Positions 9,248 to 17,099 of a stretch of DNA of 64,000 bases are shown piece by piece; position 1 is the first letter of the stretch; every line of letters starts with the position of its first letter. The DNA is from Candidatus Mcinerneyibacteriota bacterium (GTDB lineage Bacteria > Macinerneyibacteriota > Macinerneyibacteria > Macinerneyibacteriales > DSCS01). Both the position numbers and the translations under genes were made by a program. The stretch covers positions 186,001 to 250,000 of the forward strand of contig JAFGWL010000056.1 in assembly GCA_016937175.1 (NCBI GenBank), in the 5' to 3' direction. The notes beneath the pieces were generated by a model. That model made no database searches, was not told where the DNA came from, and worked only from the letters and a program-made list of their open reading frames with translations.

Positions 9248-9276
9248 ATTCTAATTATCCCCCCTGCCGCTGTCAA
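9248..9276 (-). promoter_or_regulatory. promoter of folP inside the end of the GH13 gene
   Basis: TTGACA at 9271-9276, 17-base spacer, TAGAAT at 9248-9253 on the minus strand. The TAG stop codon of the sugar phosphorylase gene forms the first three bases of the -10 box. It implies a leader of about 50 bases before the folP ATG at 9190. Confidence 0.7.
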
Positions 9277-10990
9277 CGGAAATATCTCTCCGGGGCAGGC
9301 CGAAAACGCATATTTCAAAGGGTGAGAGGGTCACTCTCTTTCGGGACGGCCTTTTTTCCCCTTTGAAAAGGTCATAGGTGAAGGATTCCGGCATAAAGGG
9401 AGAGAGGTCGGCCTCCAGCCGCTTCTCTGTGACATTGATGACACAGAAGAGTTGTTCCTCCCCTTCCCCGCGTACGACAGTGAAGACCCTTTTCCCTGTA
9501 TCGGGATAGCGGGCCGGCTTGTCAGGAGCGAAGGCGGGCAACGCTCTTCTGAAGCGGAGAAGTCTTGTGTAACGGGCCCATATCTCTGACCTGTGCCCCT
9601 CCTGGCCGGCCATGACCCTTTCGGCTTCCCTTCGGGGGATCTTGTAACGGTTGATCGTCCGAGCTCTTCCGGTCGACTCCACCCCCTCTGCCCAGTTTCC
9701 GACACCGAAAAGACTGTTGATATAGACAGCGGGGATCCCGGGCAGAAAGAGCATGAGGGCCTGTGAGGCCAGGAAAGCCTCGGCACGCAGCTCTTCGCGC
9801 GCCAGGCCGGAAGCGATGGCGTCTATATAGGTGATATTCAGCTCATAGGGCTTTTTCCCCCGGCGAGGGTCATCGCGTGTGGAGACGATCCCCCCGGCTT
9901 TTTCGATCTTTCGGATAAGATATCCAAGCTCTTCATCGTCAATAAGTCCTTCCAGGGGACGGACACCGATCCCGTCGTGAGAAGCGGTAAAATTCAAAAA
10001 AGTGCAACGGGGTGAGAGCGCTTTCAGAGAAGAAGCCCAGAACCGGAGTTTTGAGACATCCCCGTTGAGGAATGTATAGAGGATCAGAGGAGGAAGAGGG
10101 AAATTATAGACCACATGAGCCTCATCCTCTCCGTTACCGAAGTAGGAGATATTTTCCTTATGGGGGACATTGGTCTCTGTCACAAGCAGCCTCTTCCCGG
10201 GAAAAAGGTCGCAAAAAAGCCTGAAGAGCTTCACAAGGCGGTGTGTCTCCTCCAGATGAAGGCAGGTCGTCCCTTTCTTTTTCCACAAAAACCCTACCGC
10301 GTCCAGGCGGAGGGCTGAGATCCCTTTTTTCAGATAAAAAGCTGTCACTTCCAGCATCTTTTTGAGGACTTCCGGATTAGCGTAGTTGAGGTCCACCTGG
10401 TCAGAGCTGAATGTGGTCCAGAGCCAGGCAGTGGAACCGTCCTTCTTCTGAAACGGGGTCAGGAGAGGAAGAGAGCGGGGACGGACGACCAGGGTGGTAT
10501 CTTCAGAAGGATCGGCTTCAATGAAAAAGTCCTTATAGGCAGGCTCACCGGCAAGGTACCCGAGGACCCATTCACTTCGGCTGGAGATATGATTTAAAAC
10601 AAGATCCGCCATGAGAAAAAAAGAGTCTTCTATCTTCTGTACACTTTTCCACCCCCCCAGGCCGGGACGGACTCTGGTATAATCGGTGACGGCAAACCCG
10701 TCATCCGAAGAGTAAGGGAAAAAGGGAAGGATATGGATCAGGGAAAAGAGAGGTGTGAAAGCAGCCTCGGCGATCTCAGCAAAGGCCTCCAGCGGTGGCC
10801 GGTTTCCATCCAGGATAGAATCGCCGTAGGTAATAAGCCATACATCCTTATGGCCGAAGAGCTGTCCGGGAAAATCTCTTTCCTCTTCTTCTGACAGGTG
10901 CTCCATGAGGTCGATGATACGGTCTATCTCCCGGGGTGGATAAAGGCCCTTCATCAACTCTTCAGCTTGGATCTTCCATTTGCTTCTCAT
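9251..10990 (-). CDS. GH13 subfamily 18 sugar phosphorylase (sucrose/glucosylglycerate phosphorylase-like)
   Basis: About 579 residues of the alpha-amylase superfamily. Family landmarks include HILPFFPYSSDDGF, ADLVLNHIS, LRLDAVGF (nucleophile Asp, residue 230 from the ATG used here), VTETNVPHKE (acid/base Glu 272) and TASHDGIG (Asp 339). PFFPYSSDDGF and ETNVPHKENISYFG are characteristic of GH13_18 phosphorylases, which split sucrose, sucrose 6-phosphate or glucosylglycerate with phosphate to give glucose 1-phosphate. I cannot tell which substrate is used. A GTG at 10999 extends the frame by three codons, but the ATG at 10990 is better placed relative to AGGG and the -10 box. No sugar transporter is adjacent. 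Confidence 0.9.
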   Translation of the reverse strand: MRSKWKIQAEELMKGLYPPREIDRIIDLMEHLSEEEERDFPGQLFGHKDVWLITYGDSILDGNRPPLEAFAEIAEAAFTPLFSLIHILPFFPYSSDDGFAVTDYTRVRPGLGGWKSVQKIEDSFFLMADLVLNHISSRSEWVLGYLAGEPAYKDFFIEADPSEDTTLVVRPRSLPLLTPFQKKDGSTAWLWTTFSSDQVDLNYANPEVLKKMLEVTAFYLKKGISALRLDAVGFLWKKKGTTCLHLEETHRLVKLFRLFCDLFPGKRLLVTETNVPHKENISYFGNGEDEAHVVYNFPLPPLILYTFLNGDVSKLRFWASSLKALSPRCTFLNFTASHDGIGVRPLEGLIDDEELGYLIRKIEKAGGIVSTRDDPRRGKKPYELNITYIDAIASGLAREELRAEAFLASQALMLFLPGIPAVYINSLFGVGNWAEGVESTGRARTINRYKIPRREAERVMAGQEGHRSEIWARYTRLLRFRRALPAFAPDKPARYPDTGKRVFTVVRGEGEEQLFCVINVTEKRLEADLSPFMPESFTYDLFKGEKRPSRKRVTLSPFEICVFGLPRRDISVDSGRGDN

Positions 10991-11008
10991 CTCTCTCACC
11001 CTACCTGA

Positions 11009-11037
11009 ATTTTATGCCAGTTGCAAGTTCCTTGCAT
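11009..11037 (-). promoter_or_regulatory. promoter of the GH13 phosphorylase
   Basis: TAAAAT at 11009-11014 with ATGCAA at 11032-11037 on the minus strand, 17-base spacer. The -35 is poor. It coincides base for base with the -35 of the divergent sfsA promoter and overlaps a palindrome. Confidence 0.45.
11022..11036. promoter_or_regulatory. palindromic operator candidate between sfsA and GH13 genes
   Basis: TGCAAG-TTC-CTTGCA is a perfect 6-3-6 inverted repeat. It overlaps the -35 elements of both divergent promoters, so one bound regulator could control sfsA and the sugar phosphorylase together. No regulator gene is adjacent. The operator role is an inference from symmetry and position. Confidence 0.5.
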
Positions 11038-11059
11038 TTTTTTACAGACCTTGTATGAT
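11032..11059 (+). promoter_or_regulatory. leaderless promoter of sfsA
   Basis: TTGCAT at 11032-11037, 16-base spacer, TATGAT at 11054-11059. The ATG follows six bases later at 11066, so transcription should begin at or next to the start codon. No ribosome binding site precedes the ATG. Confidence 0.65.
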
Positions 11060-11065
11060 ATTTTT

Positions 11066-11779
11066 ATGAAAAAAGAGGTTTCTTCTCCCGCCCTTCTGAC
11101 CCTCCCTTCTCTGAAGGAGGGGACTTTCCTCTCCCGGCCCAATCGTTTTACAGTCCGGGCCCTGATCGACGGAAATGAGGAGAATGCCCATCTTCATGAC
11201 CCCGGCCGACTCACTGAACTGCTCACAGAAGGAAACCGTCTTCTGCTCAGGGCCGCCCCGGGGGAGAAACGGAAGACGGCCTGGGATGTCATCGCCGCCT
11301 TTGCTTCCGGCCGCTGGGTCATCATCAACTCTTCACTTCACCGCCCCCTGGGTGAAAATTTTCTGAAGGGGCCCGACAGCCCTCTGGGGAAGATCCTTTC
11401 TCTCAAGCCTGAAGTCCGCATTTCAGCAGGACGCCTTGATTTTTGCGCCGAGACCCTTTCAGGCAGGGTGTGGATCGAGACAAAGGGCTGCACTCTCTTC
11501 GAAGGGCCGAGGGCCCTCTTCCCTGATGCCCCGACAAGCCGCGGAACCCGCCATCTGCGTGAACTCATTTCCCTGCGTCACCGGGGAGAGCGTGCAGCGC
11601 TCCTCATTTTTATCTTTTCCGTTTCCGTCACCCGGTTCTCTCCCCACCGGGAGCGGGACAAAGATTTTGCAGACACCTTCGACGAAGCTCTGGAACAAGG
11701 GGTCGAAGTCTACCCCCTCTCTTTTGATTTTGACGGAACTCAGCTCAGTTATCATGGTTTAATCCCTGTAGAGTCATAG
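11066..11779 (+). CDS. sfsA: sugar fermentation stimulation protein SfsA
   Basis: 237 residues, the usual length (about 235 in E. coli). The N-terminal pattern FLSRPNRFTVRA matches the family OB-fold start, and the nuclease-like core shows VWIETKGCTLF and FPDAPTSRGTRHL followed by FADTFDEAL, the Asp/Glu/Lys signature shared with PD-(D/E)XK folds. SfsA was named for affecting maltose genes in E. coli; a DNA-binding or nuclease activity is suspected, not proven. The frame can be extended to a TTG at 11021, but that lies in the promoter. The ATG at 11066 has no ribosome binding site and sits six bases after a -10 box. Its divergent neighbour is a sugar phosphorylase. Confidence 0.93.
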   Translation: MKKEVSSPALLTLPSLKEGTFLSRPNRFTVRALIDGNEENAHLHDPGRLTELLTEGNRLLLRAAPGEKRKTAWDVIAAFASGRWVIINSSLHRPLGENFLKGPDSPLGKILSLKPEVRISAGRLDFCAETLSGRVWIETKGCTLFEGPRALFPDAPTSRGTRHLRELISLRHRGERAALLIFIFSVSVTRFSPHRERDKDFADTFDEALEQGVEVYPLSFDFDGTQLSYHGLIPVES

Positions 11780-11798
11780 CAAAGCGAAAGGAGATCAT

Positions 11799-12767
11799 AT
11801 GCAATATAACCGCCTGGGAAAGACAGGGTTGAAAATCAGCGAAATATCCTTCGGATCGTGGATCACATTCGGAAAGCAGACAGATCTTGTGTCAGCCGGA
11901 AAGCTGATGAGGAGCGCTTATGACCGGGGGATCAACTTTTTCGATAATGCAGAAGCCTACGCCAGGGGGCTTTCCGAACTCATCATGGGTGAGATCCTCA
12001 GGAACTTCCGCCGCGAGGACCTGGTCATCTCCACAAAGATCTTCTGGGGCGGGGAAGGGCCCAATCAGACGGGGCTTTCACGGAAACATCTTCTGGAAGG
12101 GGCAAAAAACTCTCTGCGCAGGCTGCAGCTGGATTATGTGGATCTCCTCTTTTGCCACCGCCCCGATCCCGAGACACCTCTCGAAGAGACGATCCTGGCC
12201 ATGGACGCTCTTGTCCGCGGAGGAGAGGCCCTCTATTGGGGAACCTCCGAATGGAGCGCACAGGCCCTGGAAAAGACATTCCAGCTATGCCGGGAATTGA
12301 ACGCCATCCCGCCGTCCATGGAACAGCCCCAGTATAATATGCTTGTCCGGAACCGCTTTGAGGAAGAGTACAAGCCCCTTTTTGAACAATATCATCTGGG
12401 AACCACCACCTGGAGCCCTCTGGCTTCAGGGATCCTTACAGGAAAATACAACAACGGAATCCCAGAAGAGAGCCGCCTGGCTCAAAACCCTGCTCTCCGC
12501 CAAAACATGGAAGAGACGGGGCTTCTCTCTGATGAGACCCTCGAGAAAGTCCGGCTCCTGACAGAGATCGCTGCTGACCTGGGAGGAAGCATGGCTCAGC
12601 TGGCTATTGCCTGGATCCTGAAAAACCCCCATGTGAGCAGTGTCATCACCGGAGCTACATCAGAAGAGCAGCTGACAGAAAACCTCGGTGCCCTGGATAT
12701 CAAAGAAAAACTCGATGATTCTGTTCTGCAGGCCATCGAAGCCATTTTAACAAGGGAGGAAAAATGA
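11799..12767 (+). CDS. aldo/keto reductase (YghZ / Kv-beta-like)
   Basis: 322 residues, a full-length (beta/alpha)8 NADPH-dependent oxidoreductase. Catalytic tetrad residues are visible: Asp in FFDNAEAYARG, Tyr in the same motif, Lys in VISTKIFW, and His in LLFCHRPDPETP. NPHVSSVITGAT near 290-300 is the C-terminal cofactor-loop region. It belongs to the group including YghZ, which reduces methylglyoxal and similar aldehydes, and the Kv channel beta subunit. GAAAGGAGATC precedes the ATG. The stop overlaps the start of the parvulin lipoprotein gene by four bases (ATGA), so both are co-translated, without an obvious functional link. Substrate unknown. Confidence 0.93.
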   Translation: MQYNRLGKTGLKISEISFGSWITFGKQTDLVSAGKLMRSAYDRGINFFDNAEAYARGLSELIMGEILRNFRREDLVISTKIFWGGEGPNQTGLSRKHLLEGAKNSLRRLQLDYVDLLFCHRPDPETPLEETILAMDALVRGGEALYWGTSEWSAQALEKTFQLCRELNAIPPSMEQPQYNMLVRNRFEEEYKPLFEQYHLGTTTWSPLASGILTGKYNNGIPEESRLAQNPALRQNMEETGLLSDETLEKVRLLTEIAADLGGSMAQLAIAWILKNPHVSSVITGATSEEQLTENLGALDIKEKLDDSVLQAIEAILTREEK

Positions 12768-14116
12768 AACGACTCATTCCGTTCATCGCCTTATTATCCA
12801 TCATCCTGACGGTCTCCTGCGGGAAAAAGGAGCTGGCGTCGGTAGGCGAACGTGTCTTCACCGCCGCAGAACTGGAAAAAAAGGTCTCGAAAATCGACCC
12901 CGCTGCGCTTCAGCAGTACGGAGAAAAGCGTCTCAAGGAGACCCTGCTTAACCGCATGATCGAGACAGAGCTTCTCTTCAGGGACTTGAAAGAGAAAAAG
13001 TATGATGAAAAAGAGGACATAGCCCGTCGCTGGGAAGAGATCAGACCCGATGTGGAGTTGACCTATTTTGTCAACGAATATATCCGGCATGAAGCCGCTA
13101 TCCCGGAAAAAGAACTGAAAAAAGAGTACGAGAAACGGCTGGCCCAGTTTGAGACACCGGAAAAGATCAAGGCAAGCCATATTCTCATCCAGGTAGGTGA
13201 TAGACATACCGATGAAGAGGCCCTGGCCCTTATCACTGACGTCAAGAAGAAGATCGATGCCAAAGGATCCAATTTCGGAGACCTGGCCAGGGAGTATTCT
13301 GAAGGCCCCAGTGCCTCCAGAGATGGAGATCTGGGATGGTTCTCCCGCGGCCAGATGGTCAAACCCTTTGAAGAGGTTGCATTCAGCATGAAAAAAGGTG
13401 AGGTCTCCTCTGAGCCTGTGAAGACCCAGTTCGGCTATCATCTGATCAGGATCACCGATAAAGCCGAAGCCGGGCGTATCCCCTATAAAGAAGCTAAAAA
13501 CAGGTTGAAATACGACGTCTACAACGCTCTCCTCAAAAAGGAGTACGGAGTCGCGGTCTATCCCGAAAAAGCTTCGCCGTCCCCTTCAGACGATATCGTA
13601 GCGGAGATCCAGAAGACCTCCACCGTCTATACCAATAAAGCTTTTCTTGAGGACCTCTCCAAATGGATGAACGAAGAGACCATGGCTCAACTCTTTAAGA
13701 ATGCCGATGCTCTCTACGGGACTCTGAACGACCTGATCATCAGAAAGGCTTACCGGGGGATCATCGACTCGGAAAACCTGCGCAAATCCGAGGGGTATAC
13801 CTCTTTTATGGATGAGATGAAGAAGGAGTATCTGGTCCAGAATTATCTTGATGAAACCCTTTTCACCCAAATCAAAGTGACTGCGGAAGAGGTCAGAGAA
13901 GCTTATGAGAACAACCCGGCCCTCATGAAAAACCTGGCTGAACAATACGGGGAACGTTTTCTCTCCGACAAGTCCTTCCGCCGGTCAAAGGAGAAGGAGT
14001 TCTTTCCCTACCTAGAGCAACAGATCATCAACAATAAAAAGCAGCAACTGTATGACAATTACATCATAACCCTTAAAAGTAAATATCCGGTAGAGGTCTC
14101 TGCAGACTTTTCCTGA
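12764..14116 (+). CDS. parvulin-type peptidyl-prolyl isomerase lipoprotein (PrsA/SurA-like)
   Basis: 450 residues. The signal peptide ends in a lipobox with Cys 19 (ILTVSC), so it should be a membrane-anchored periplasmic lipoprotein. One PpiC/rotamase domain spans about 135-230: ASHILI, then EYSEGPSASRDGDLGWFSRGQMVKPFEEV and the closing TQFGYHLIRI-type strand. An N-terminal SurA-like helical region (residues 25-130) precedes it and a long helical C-terminal region (260-450) follows. It probably helps fold exported proteins. Its ATG overlaps the aldo/keto reductase stop by four bases. A strong hairpin follows. Confidence 0.92.
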   Translation: MKRLIPFIALLSIILTVSCGKKELASVGERVFTAAELEKKVSKIDPAALQQYGEKRLKETLLNRMIETELLFRDLKEKKYDEKEDIARRWEEIRPDVELTYFVNEYIRHEAAIPEKELKKEYEKRLAQFETPEKIKASHILIQVGDRHTDEEALALITDVKKKIDAKGSNFGDLAREYSEGPSASRDGDLGWFSRGQMVKPFEEVAFSMKKGEVSSEPVKTQFGYHLIRITDKAEAGRIPYKEAKNRLKYDVYNALLKKEYGVAVYPEKASPSPSDDIVAEIQKTSTVYTNKAFLEDLSKWMNEETMAQLFKNADALYGTLNDLIIRKAYRGIIDSENLRKSEGYTSFMDEMKKEYLVQNYLDETLFTQIKVTAEEVREAYENNPALMKNLAEQYGERFLSDKSFRRSKEKEFFPYLEQQIINNKKQQLYDNYIITLKSKYPVEVSADFS

Positions 14117-14128
14117 TCCTGTCTTTTC

Positions 14129-14150
14129 GCCGGAGGGTCATCCCTCCGGC
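14129..14150. terminator. convergent hairpin terminator
   Basis: GCCGGAGGG-TCAT-CCCTCCGGC is a perfect nine-pair stem, followed on the plus strand by GCTTCCCTTTTT. It separates the parvulin gene from znuB on the opposite strand, and the znuB stop codon sits in its loop. Confidence 0.75.
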
Positions 14151-14959
14151 GCTTCCCTTTTTCTTTTCATAAGAACCCGGACAGCCCGGGCCGCTCCATA
14201 CCCTGCAGCAGAGACGATGATGATCATCGCTCCTGAGGGCAGATTCAGCAGATAGGAGATGCCGAGCCCTGCACTGTTGAAGAGCACGGCAAACAGAGAC
14301 GCCAGGATCATCATGGAAGTCAAGTGCCGGCTGAAGAGGTTGGCTGCAGAAGCAGGCAGCGCCAGCAGGGCGATGACCAAAACAAGCCCCACGATCCGGG
14401 TCAGGAGGACGATGGTCACAGCGATCACTCCCAGAAAGAGAAGAGACATCAGGTTGACCGGCAGACCCCGCATGGCTGAATACTCTTCGTCAAATGAGAC
14501 ATAGAGGATATGCTTTTTAAACAAGACGACTCCGAGAATGAGGAAAAGGTCCAGGATGGCCAGGGCAAAGAGGTTTTTTGCGGTCACCAAAAGGATGTTC
14601 CCGAAAAGATAAGAGAGGAGGTCCACGGTATAGCCCGGCGTCAGAGAGATAAAGAGGACACCCAGGGCCATCCCCAGAGACCACAAGGCGGCGATGACAG
14701 TATCCTCTCTCTCCCCCAGCCTGTTTTTCCCCAGGACAAGGATCAGGACAAAAAGCAAAGCCGCTGCCAGCGCTCCCCACAGGGGTTCGAAGGAGAGGAA
14801 GACAGCCAGGCCGATCCCCCCCAGGACCGCATGAGCCAGCCCTCCGCTCATGACCGCCAAACGGCGGGTCACCACAAAGGTCCCGGCGATCCCGGCGGCT
14901 ATCCCCGACAGGAGAGCCGCCGTGAAGGTAAACAAATAGAGAGGAATCACGCTATCCAT
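14138..14959 (-). CDS. znuB: zinc/manganese ABC transporter permease (ZnuB-like)
   Basis: A 273-residue membrane protein of the ABC-3 family with eight or nine hydrophobic helices. It carries the conserved SGGLAHAVLGGIGLA segment near the N-terminus and the IVGLVLVIALLALPASAA helix, where the family EAA-like contact to the ATPase lies. It moves zinc (or manganese) across the inner membrane with ZnuC and ZnuA. The frame opens at a GTG (14980) that overlaps the znuC stop, but AGGAGGAGGT lies directly before the ATG at 14959, which I prefer. Last gene of the zur-znuA-znuC-znuB operon; its stop lies in a shared terminator. Confidence 0.92.
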   Translation of the reverse strand: MDSVIPLYLFTFTAALLSGIAAGIAGTFVVTRRLAVMSGGLAHAVLGGIGLAVFLSFEPLWGALAAALLFVLILVLGKNRLGEREDTVIAALWSLGMALGVLFISLTPGYTVDLLSYLFGNILLVTAKNLFALAILDLFLILGVVLFKKHILYVSFDEEYSAMRGLPVNLMSLLFLGVIAVTIVLLTRIVGLVLVIALLALPASAANLFSRHLTSMMILASLFAVLFNSAGLGISYLLNLPSGAMIIIVSAAGYGAARAVRVLMKRKREAPEG

Positions 14960-14967
14960 ACCTCCTC

Positions 14968-15705
14968 CTAAAGGCCGCACTGATGGCGGATCTCTGTTAC
15001 TTTATGCCCATAAGGTGCAATTCTTTCCCTTTCAAGGGCGATCTCTTCAGTAGCATGACAGGCAGACCTTCTGTTCAGACACATGACCTTATTGACATAG
15101 GAAGAGACAAAGGTGATATCATGGGTTACCAGAAGGATGGTCATGACACTGTTCAGTTCTTTGAAGAGTTCATAGATATCCTCTTCCACGGCAATGTCCA
15201 CGCTGGAAGTCGGCTCATCAAGGATCAAAAGTTCCGGAGAGGAGACCAGGGCCCGGGCCAGCAAAGTCCTCTGCTTCTGGCCGCCTGAAAGCTGCCCGAA
15301 ATGTCTCCCGGCCAGATCGGCGATCCCCAGCTGTTCCAATGAACGGAGCCCCTGTTCCACAGCATCCCTTTTCCAGGCAGGGCCGATCATGCTTTTATGG
15401 AAGAGCCCCTGCAGAACGACTTCCAGTACGGTGATGGGAAAAGAGGCATCCATGGTACTGAACTGAGGGACATATCCTATGCGCGAGCCGGCCTTGGCGG
15501 GAGGGCCTCCCAAAACAGTCAATGTCCCCATAGTAGGCTGAAGAAGTCCTGTGATCAACTTCACCAAAGTCGTCTTCCCCCCTCCGTTGGGACCCACGAT
15601 GGCGACAAAATCGCTTCTGTCTACAGATACAGAGATATCCTCCAGCACATAATCATCGTCATAGGCAAACCAGAGCCCGCGGCTCTCCAGTACTTTTTCC
15701 ATCAC
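14968..15705 (-). CDS. znuC: zinc ABC transporter ATP-binding protein (ZnuC-like)
   Basis: 245 residues with all ABC ATPase motifs: Walker A GPNGGGKT at 38-45, Q-loop near VPQFST at 79-84, signature LSGGQ at 139-143, Walker B LLILDEP at 159-165 and the switch histidine in LLVTHD. This is the energy-coupling subunit for the ZnuB permease. Its start overlaps the znuA stop by four bases (ATGA), with GGGGAG upstream. The order zur-znuA-znuC-znuB and the upstream palindrome support zinc; manganese or iron transport by this family cannot be excluded from sequence. Confidence 0.94.
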   Translation of the reverse strand: MMEKVLESRGLWFAYDDDYVLEDISVSVDRSDFVAIVGPNGGGKTTLVKLITGLLQPTMGTLTVLGGPPAKAGSRIGYVPQFSTMDASFPITVLEVVLQGLFHKSMIGPAWKRDAVEQGLRSLEQLGIADLAGRHFGQLSGGQKQRTLLARALVSSPELLILDEPTSSVDIAVEEDIYELFKELNSVMTILLVTHDITFVSSYVNKVMCLNRRSACHATEEIALERERIAPYGHKVTEIRHQCGL

Positions 15706-16595
15706 TCCCCTGCCTTTCCTGCCGCCGCCCGGGCCGCCTCTTTAAGAAGGGCCGGATAATCGCTACCCAGAGGATCCAGAGTGACCACTTCCCCGTTGAG
15801 TGCCTGAGCTATGCGCACAGCCGCATGACGGCTGAATTCCTTCTGAATCATGACTGTTTTGACCCCCCTCTCCTTCAAATAGTCCAGGATGGCCTGCAGT
15901 TCGCGGGGAGCCGGCTCTTTGCCCCGGACCTCTATGGGAATCTGTTCCAGGCCAAACTCTCTGCAGAAATACCCCCAGGAGGGATGAAAGACAGCAAAAG
16001 GGGCTTTTTCTCCCTGCCCCAGAATGTACCTGACCTCTTTCTGCAGCTGTGTCAGGTCCTCCAGAAGAAGGGCCAGCCTCTCTTTGTAACGGCTTTCTCC
16101 TTCAGGGTCGATATGGGCCAGGGCCACAGCCATATTTTCGGCCATCTGCTTCCCGAGCTCGGGACTCAGCCAGATATGGGGATCCAGGTGTCCATGGCCG
16201 TGGCTGTCCTCTTTCTCCGGGCTGCCGCCCATGAGAGTCCGGAAATCGTCAACGGGCTGTTTGGGAATCCCTGCAGAGACATCATAGACCTTCATCCGAG
16301 GCAGAAGTTCTTTGATCCGGGGCATCCAGGCTTCTTCAAACGGAACACCTATAGCAAAAAAAGCCTTCGCCCGGGAAAGTTTCTGCAGTTGGCGGGGCCG
16401 CGGCTCATAAGTCGCCGGGTTTTCTCCAGGACCCACCATGACCTCGACTTGAAACTCCTCTCCGGCCAGCTGTTCCATAAACCATACCTGGGGAGGAATG
16501 CTCACAAAAACAAGGGGTTTCTCGCCGGTACGGGACGAAAAAGACGAGCAGGACCCCAGTATCAAAAGCAGGCCTATATAAAGCAGGCGTTTCAT
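15702..16595 (-). CDS. znuA: zinc ABC transporter substrate-binding lipoprotein (ZnuA-like)
   Basis: 297 residues of the cluster A-I metal-binding family. A lipobox with Cys 16 (LILGSC) predicts a lipid-anchored periplasmic protein. A short histidine-rich loop EDSHGHGHLDPHIW (H132, 134, 136, 140) is typical of zinc rather than manganese binders. The usual first metal ligand, the His of the PHxYEP motif, is Ala here (ENPATYEP, residues 59-65), so the site may have three ligands or use the loop. VFHPSWGYF carries the next His. Its start overlaps the zur stop by four bases. Confidence 0.92.
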   Translation of the reverse strand: MKRLLYIGLLLILGSCSSFSSRTGEKPLVFVSIPPQVWFMEQLAGEEFQVEVMVGPGENPATYEPRPRQLQKLSRAKAFFAIGVPFEEAWMPRIKELLPRMKVYDVSAGIPKQPVDDFRTLMGGSPEKEDSHGHGHLDPHIWLSPELGKQMAENMAVALAHIDPEGESRYKERLALLLEDLTQLQKEVRYILGQGEKAPFAVFHPSWGYFCREFGLEQIPIEVRGKEPAPRELQAILDYLKERGVKTVMIQKEFSRHAAVRIAQALNGEVVTLDPLGSDYPALLKEAARAAAGKAGE

Positions 16596-16993
16596 CCTTG
16601 GCTCCTCTCTTTACGTTTGGCCAGGGCTCTGGCACAATCGGAACACAATCCGCTGAACAGAAGTTTATGCCCCAGAATCGTATAGGAAAACTCCTCTTTC
16701 AACTCCTTTTCAATGCTTTTTGAGGGGCAATGGGGGAACATCTTGATTTCATGACACTCCCGGCAGATAAGAAAATGGCCGTTCTCTTTCCCGCTGTAGT
16801 AGTACTTTTTCTCTCCGAAAAAGGAGACGCTGTTGATGCGCCCCTCCTGTTCGAGTCTTTTCAGAGCACGGTAGACTGTGGAAAGATCCGGCTTACCCGG
16901 AAGGAGGCTTGCCAGACCTGCAGCGTCAAAAAGCTTAAATTCTGCATCCATCATCTTTTCAATGGACTTCTCTGTAGTCAAAGCTTTCGTCAT
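16592..16993 (-). CDS. zur: Fur-family metal regulator, probably Zur
   Basis: 133 residues. The winged-helix recognition region is LSTVYRALKRLEQEGRI, and the dimerisation part has two CxxC pairs (CREC and CSDC) that bind structural zinc, plus GHFLICRECHEIKMF, the classic Fur-family metal segment. As first gene of a zinc ABC operon it most likely represses its own operon when zinc is plentiful. The frame could start at a TTG (17011), but that lies in the operator; the ATG at 16993 has AAAGGAG before it. The gene overlaps znuA by four bases. Confidence 0.92.
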   Translation of the reverse strand: MTKALTTEKSIEKMMDAEFKLFDAAGLASLLPGKPDLSTVYRALKRLEQEGRINSVSFFGEKKYYYSGKENGHFLICRECHEIKMFPHCPSKSIEKELKEEFSYTILGHKLLFSGLCSDCARALAKRKERSQG

Positions 16994-17006
16994 AGCAACT
17001 CCTTTG

Positions 17007-17021
17007 CGCAAATGATTTGCA
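17007..17021. promoter_or_regulatory. Zur/Fur-type operator of the zur-znu operon
   Basis: GCAAAT-C-ATTTGC (17008-17020, minus strand) is a perfect 6-1-6 palindrome in the 7-1-7 layout used by Fur-family proteins. It lies just downstream of the zur -10 box and covers the expected transcription start, an ideal place for repression. Confidence 0.72.
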
Positions 17022-17024
17022 TTG

Positions 17025-17052
17025 ATTATAAACTCTTTCTCCCCCCTGTCAA
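17025..17052 (-). promoter_or_regulatory. promoter of the zur-znuACB operon
   Basis: TTGACA at 17047-17052, 16-base spacer and TATAAT at 17025-17030 on the minus strand: both boxes are exact consensus. It is immediately followed by the Zur-type palindrome. Confidence 0.85.
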
Positions 17053-17064
17053 GAGAAGGTTTTC

Positions 17065-17093
17065 TTGAATCTTCGCACTCGCTGTGATAGAAT
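17065..17093 (+). promoter_or_regulatory. leaderless promoter of the nitrilase-led operon
   Basis: TTGAAT at 17065-17070, 17-base spacer, TAGAAT at 17088-17093. The nitrilase ATG is at 17100, six bases after the -10 box, so the mRNA probably starts on the start codon. No ribosome binding site is present. Confidence 0.68.
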
Positions 17094-17099
17094 AGCCTT

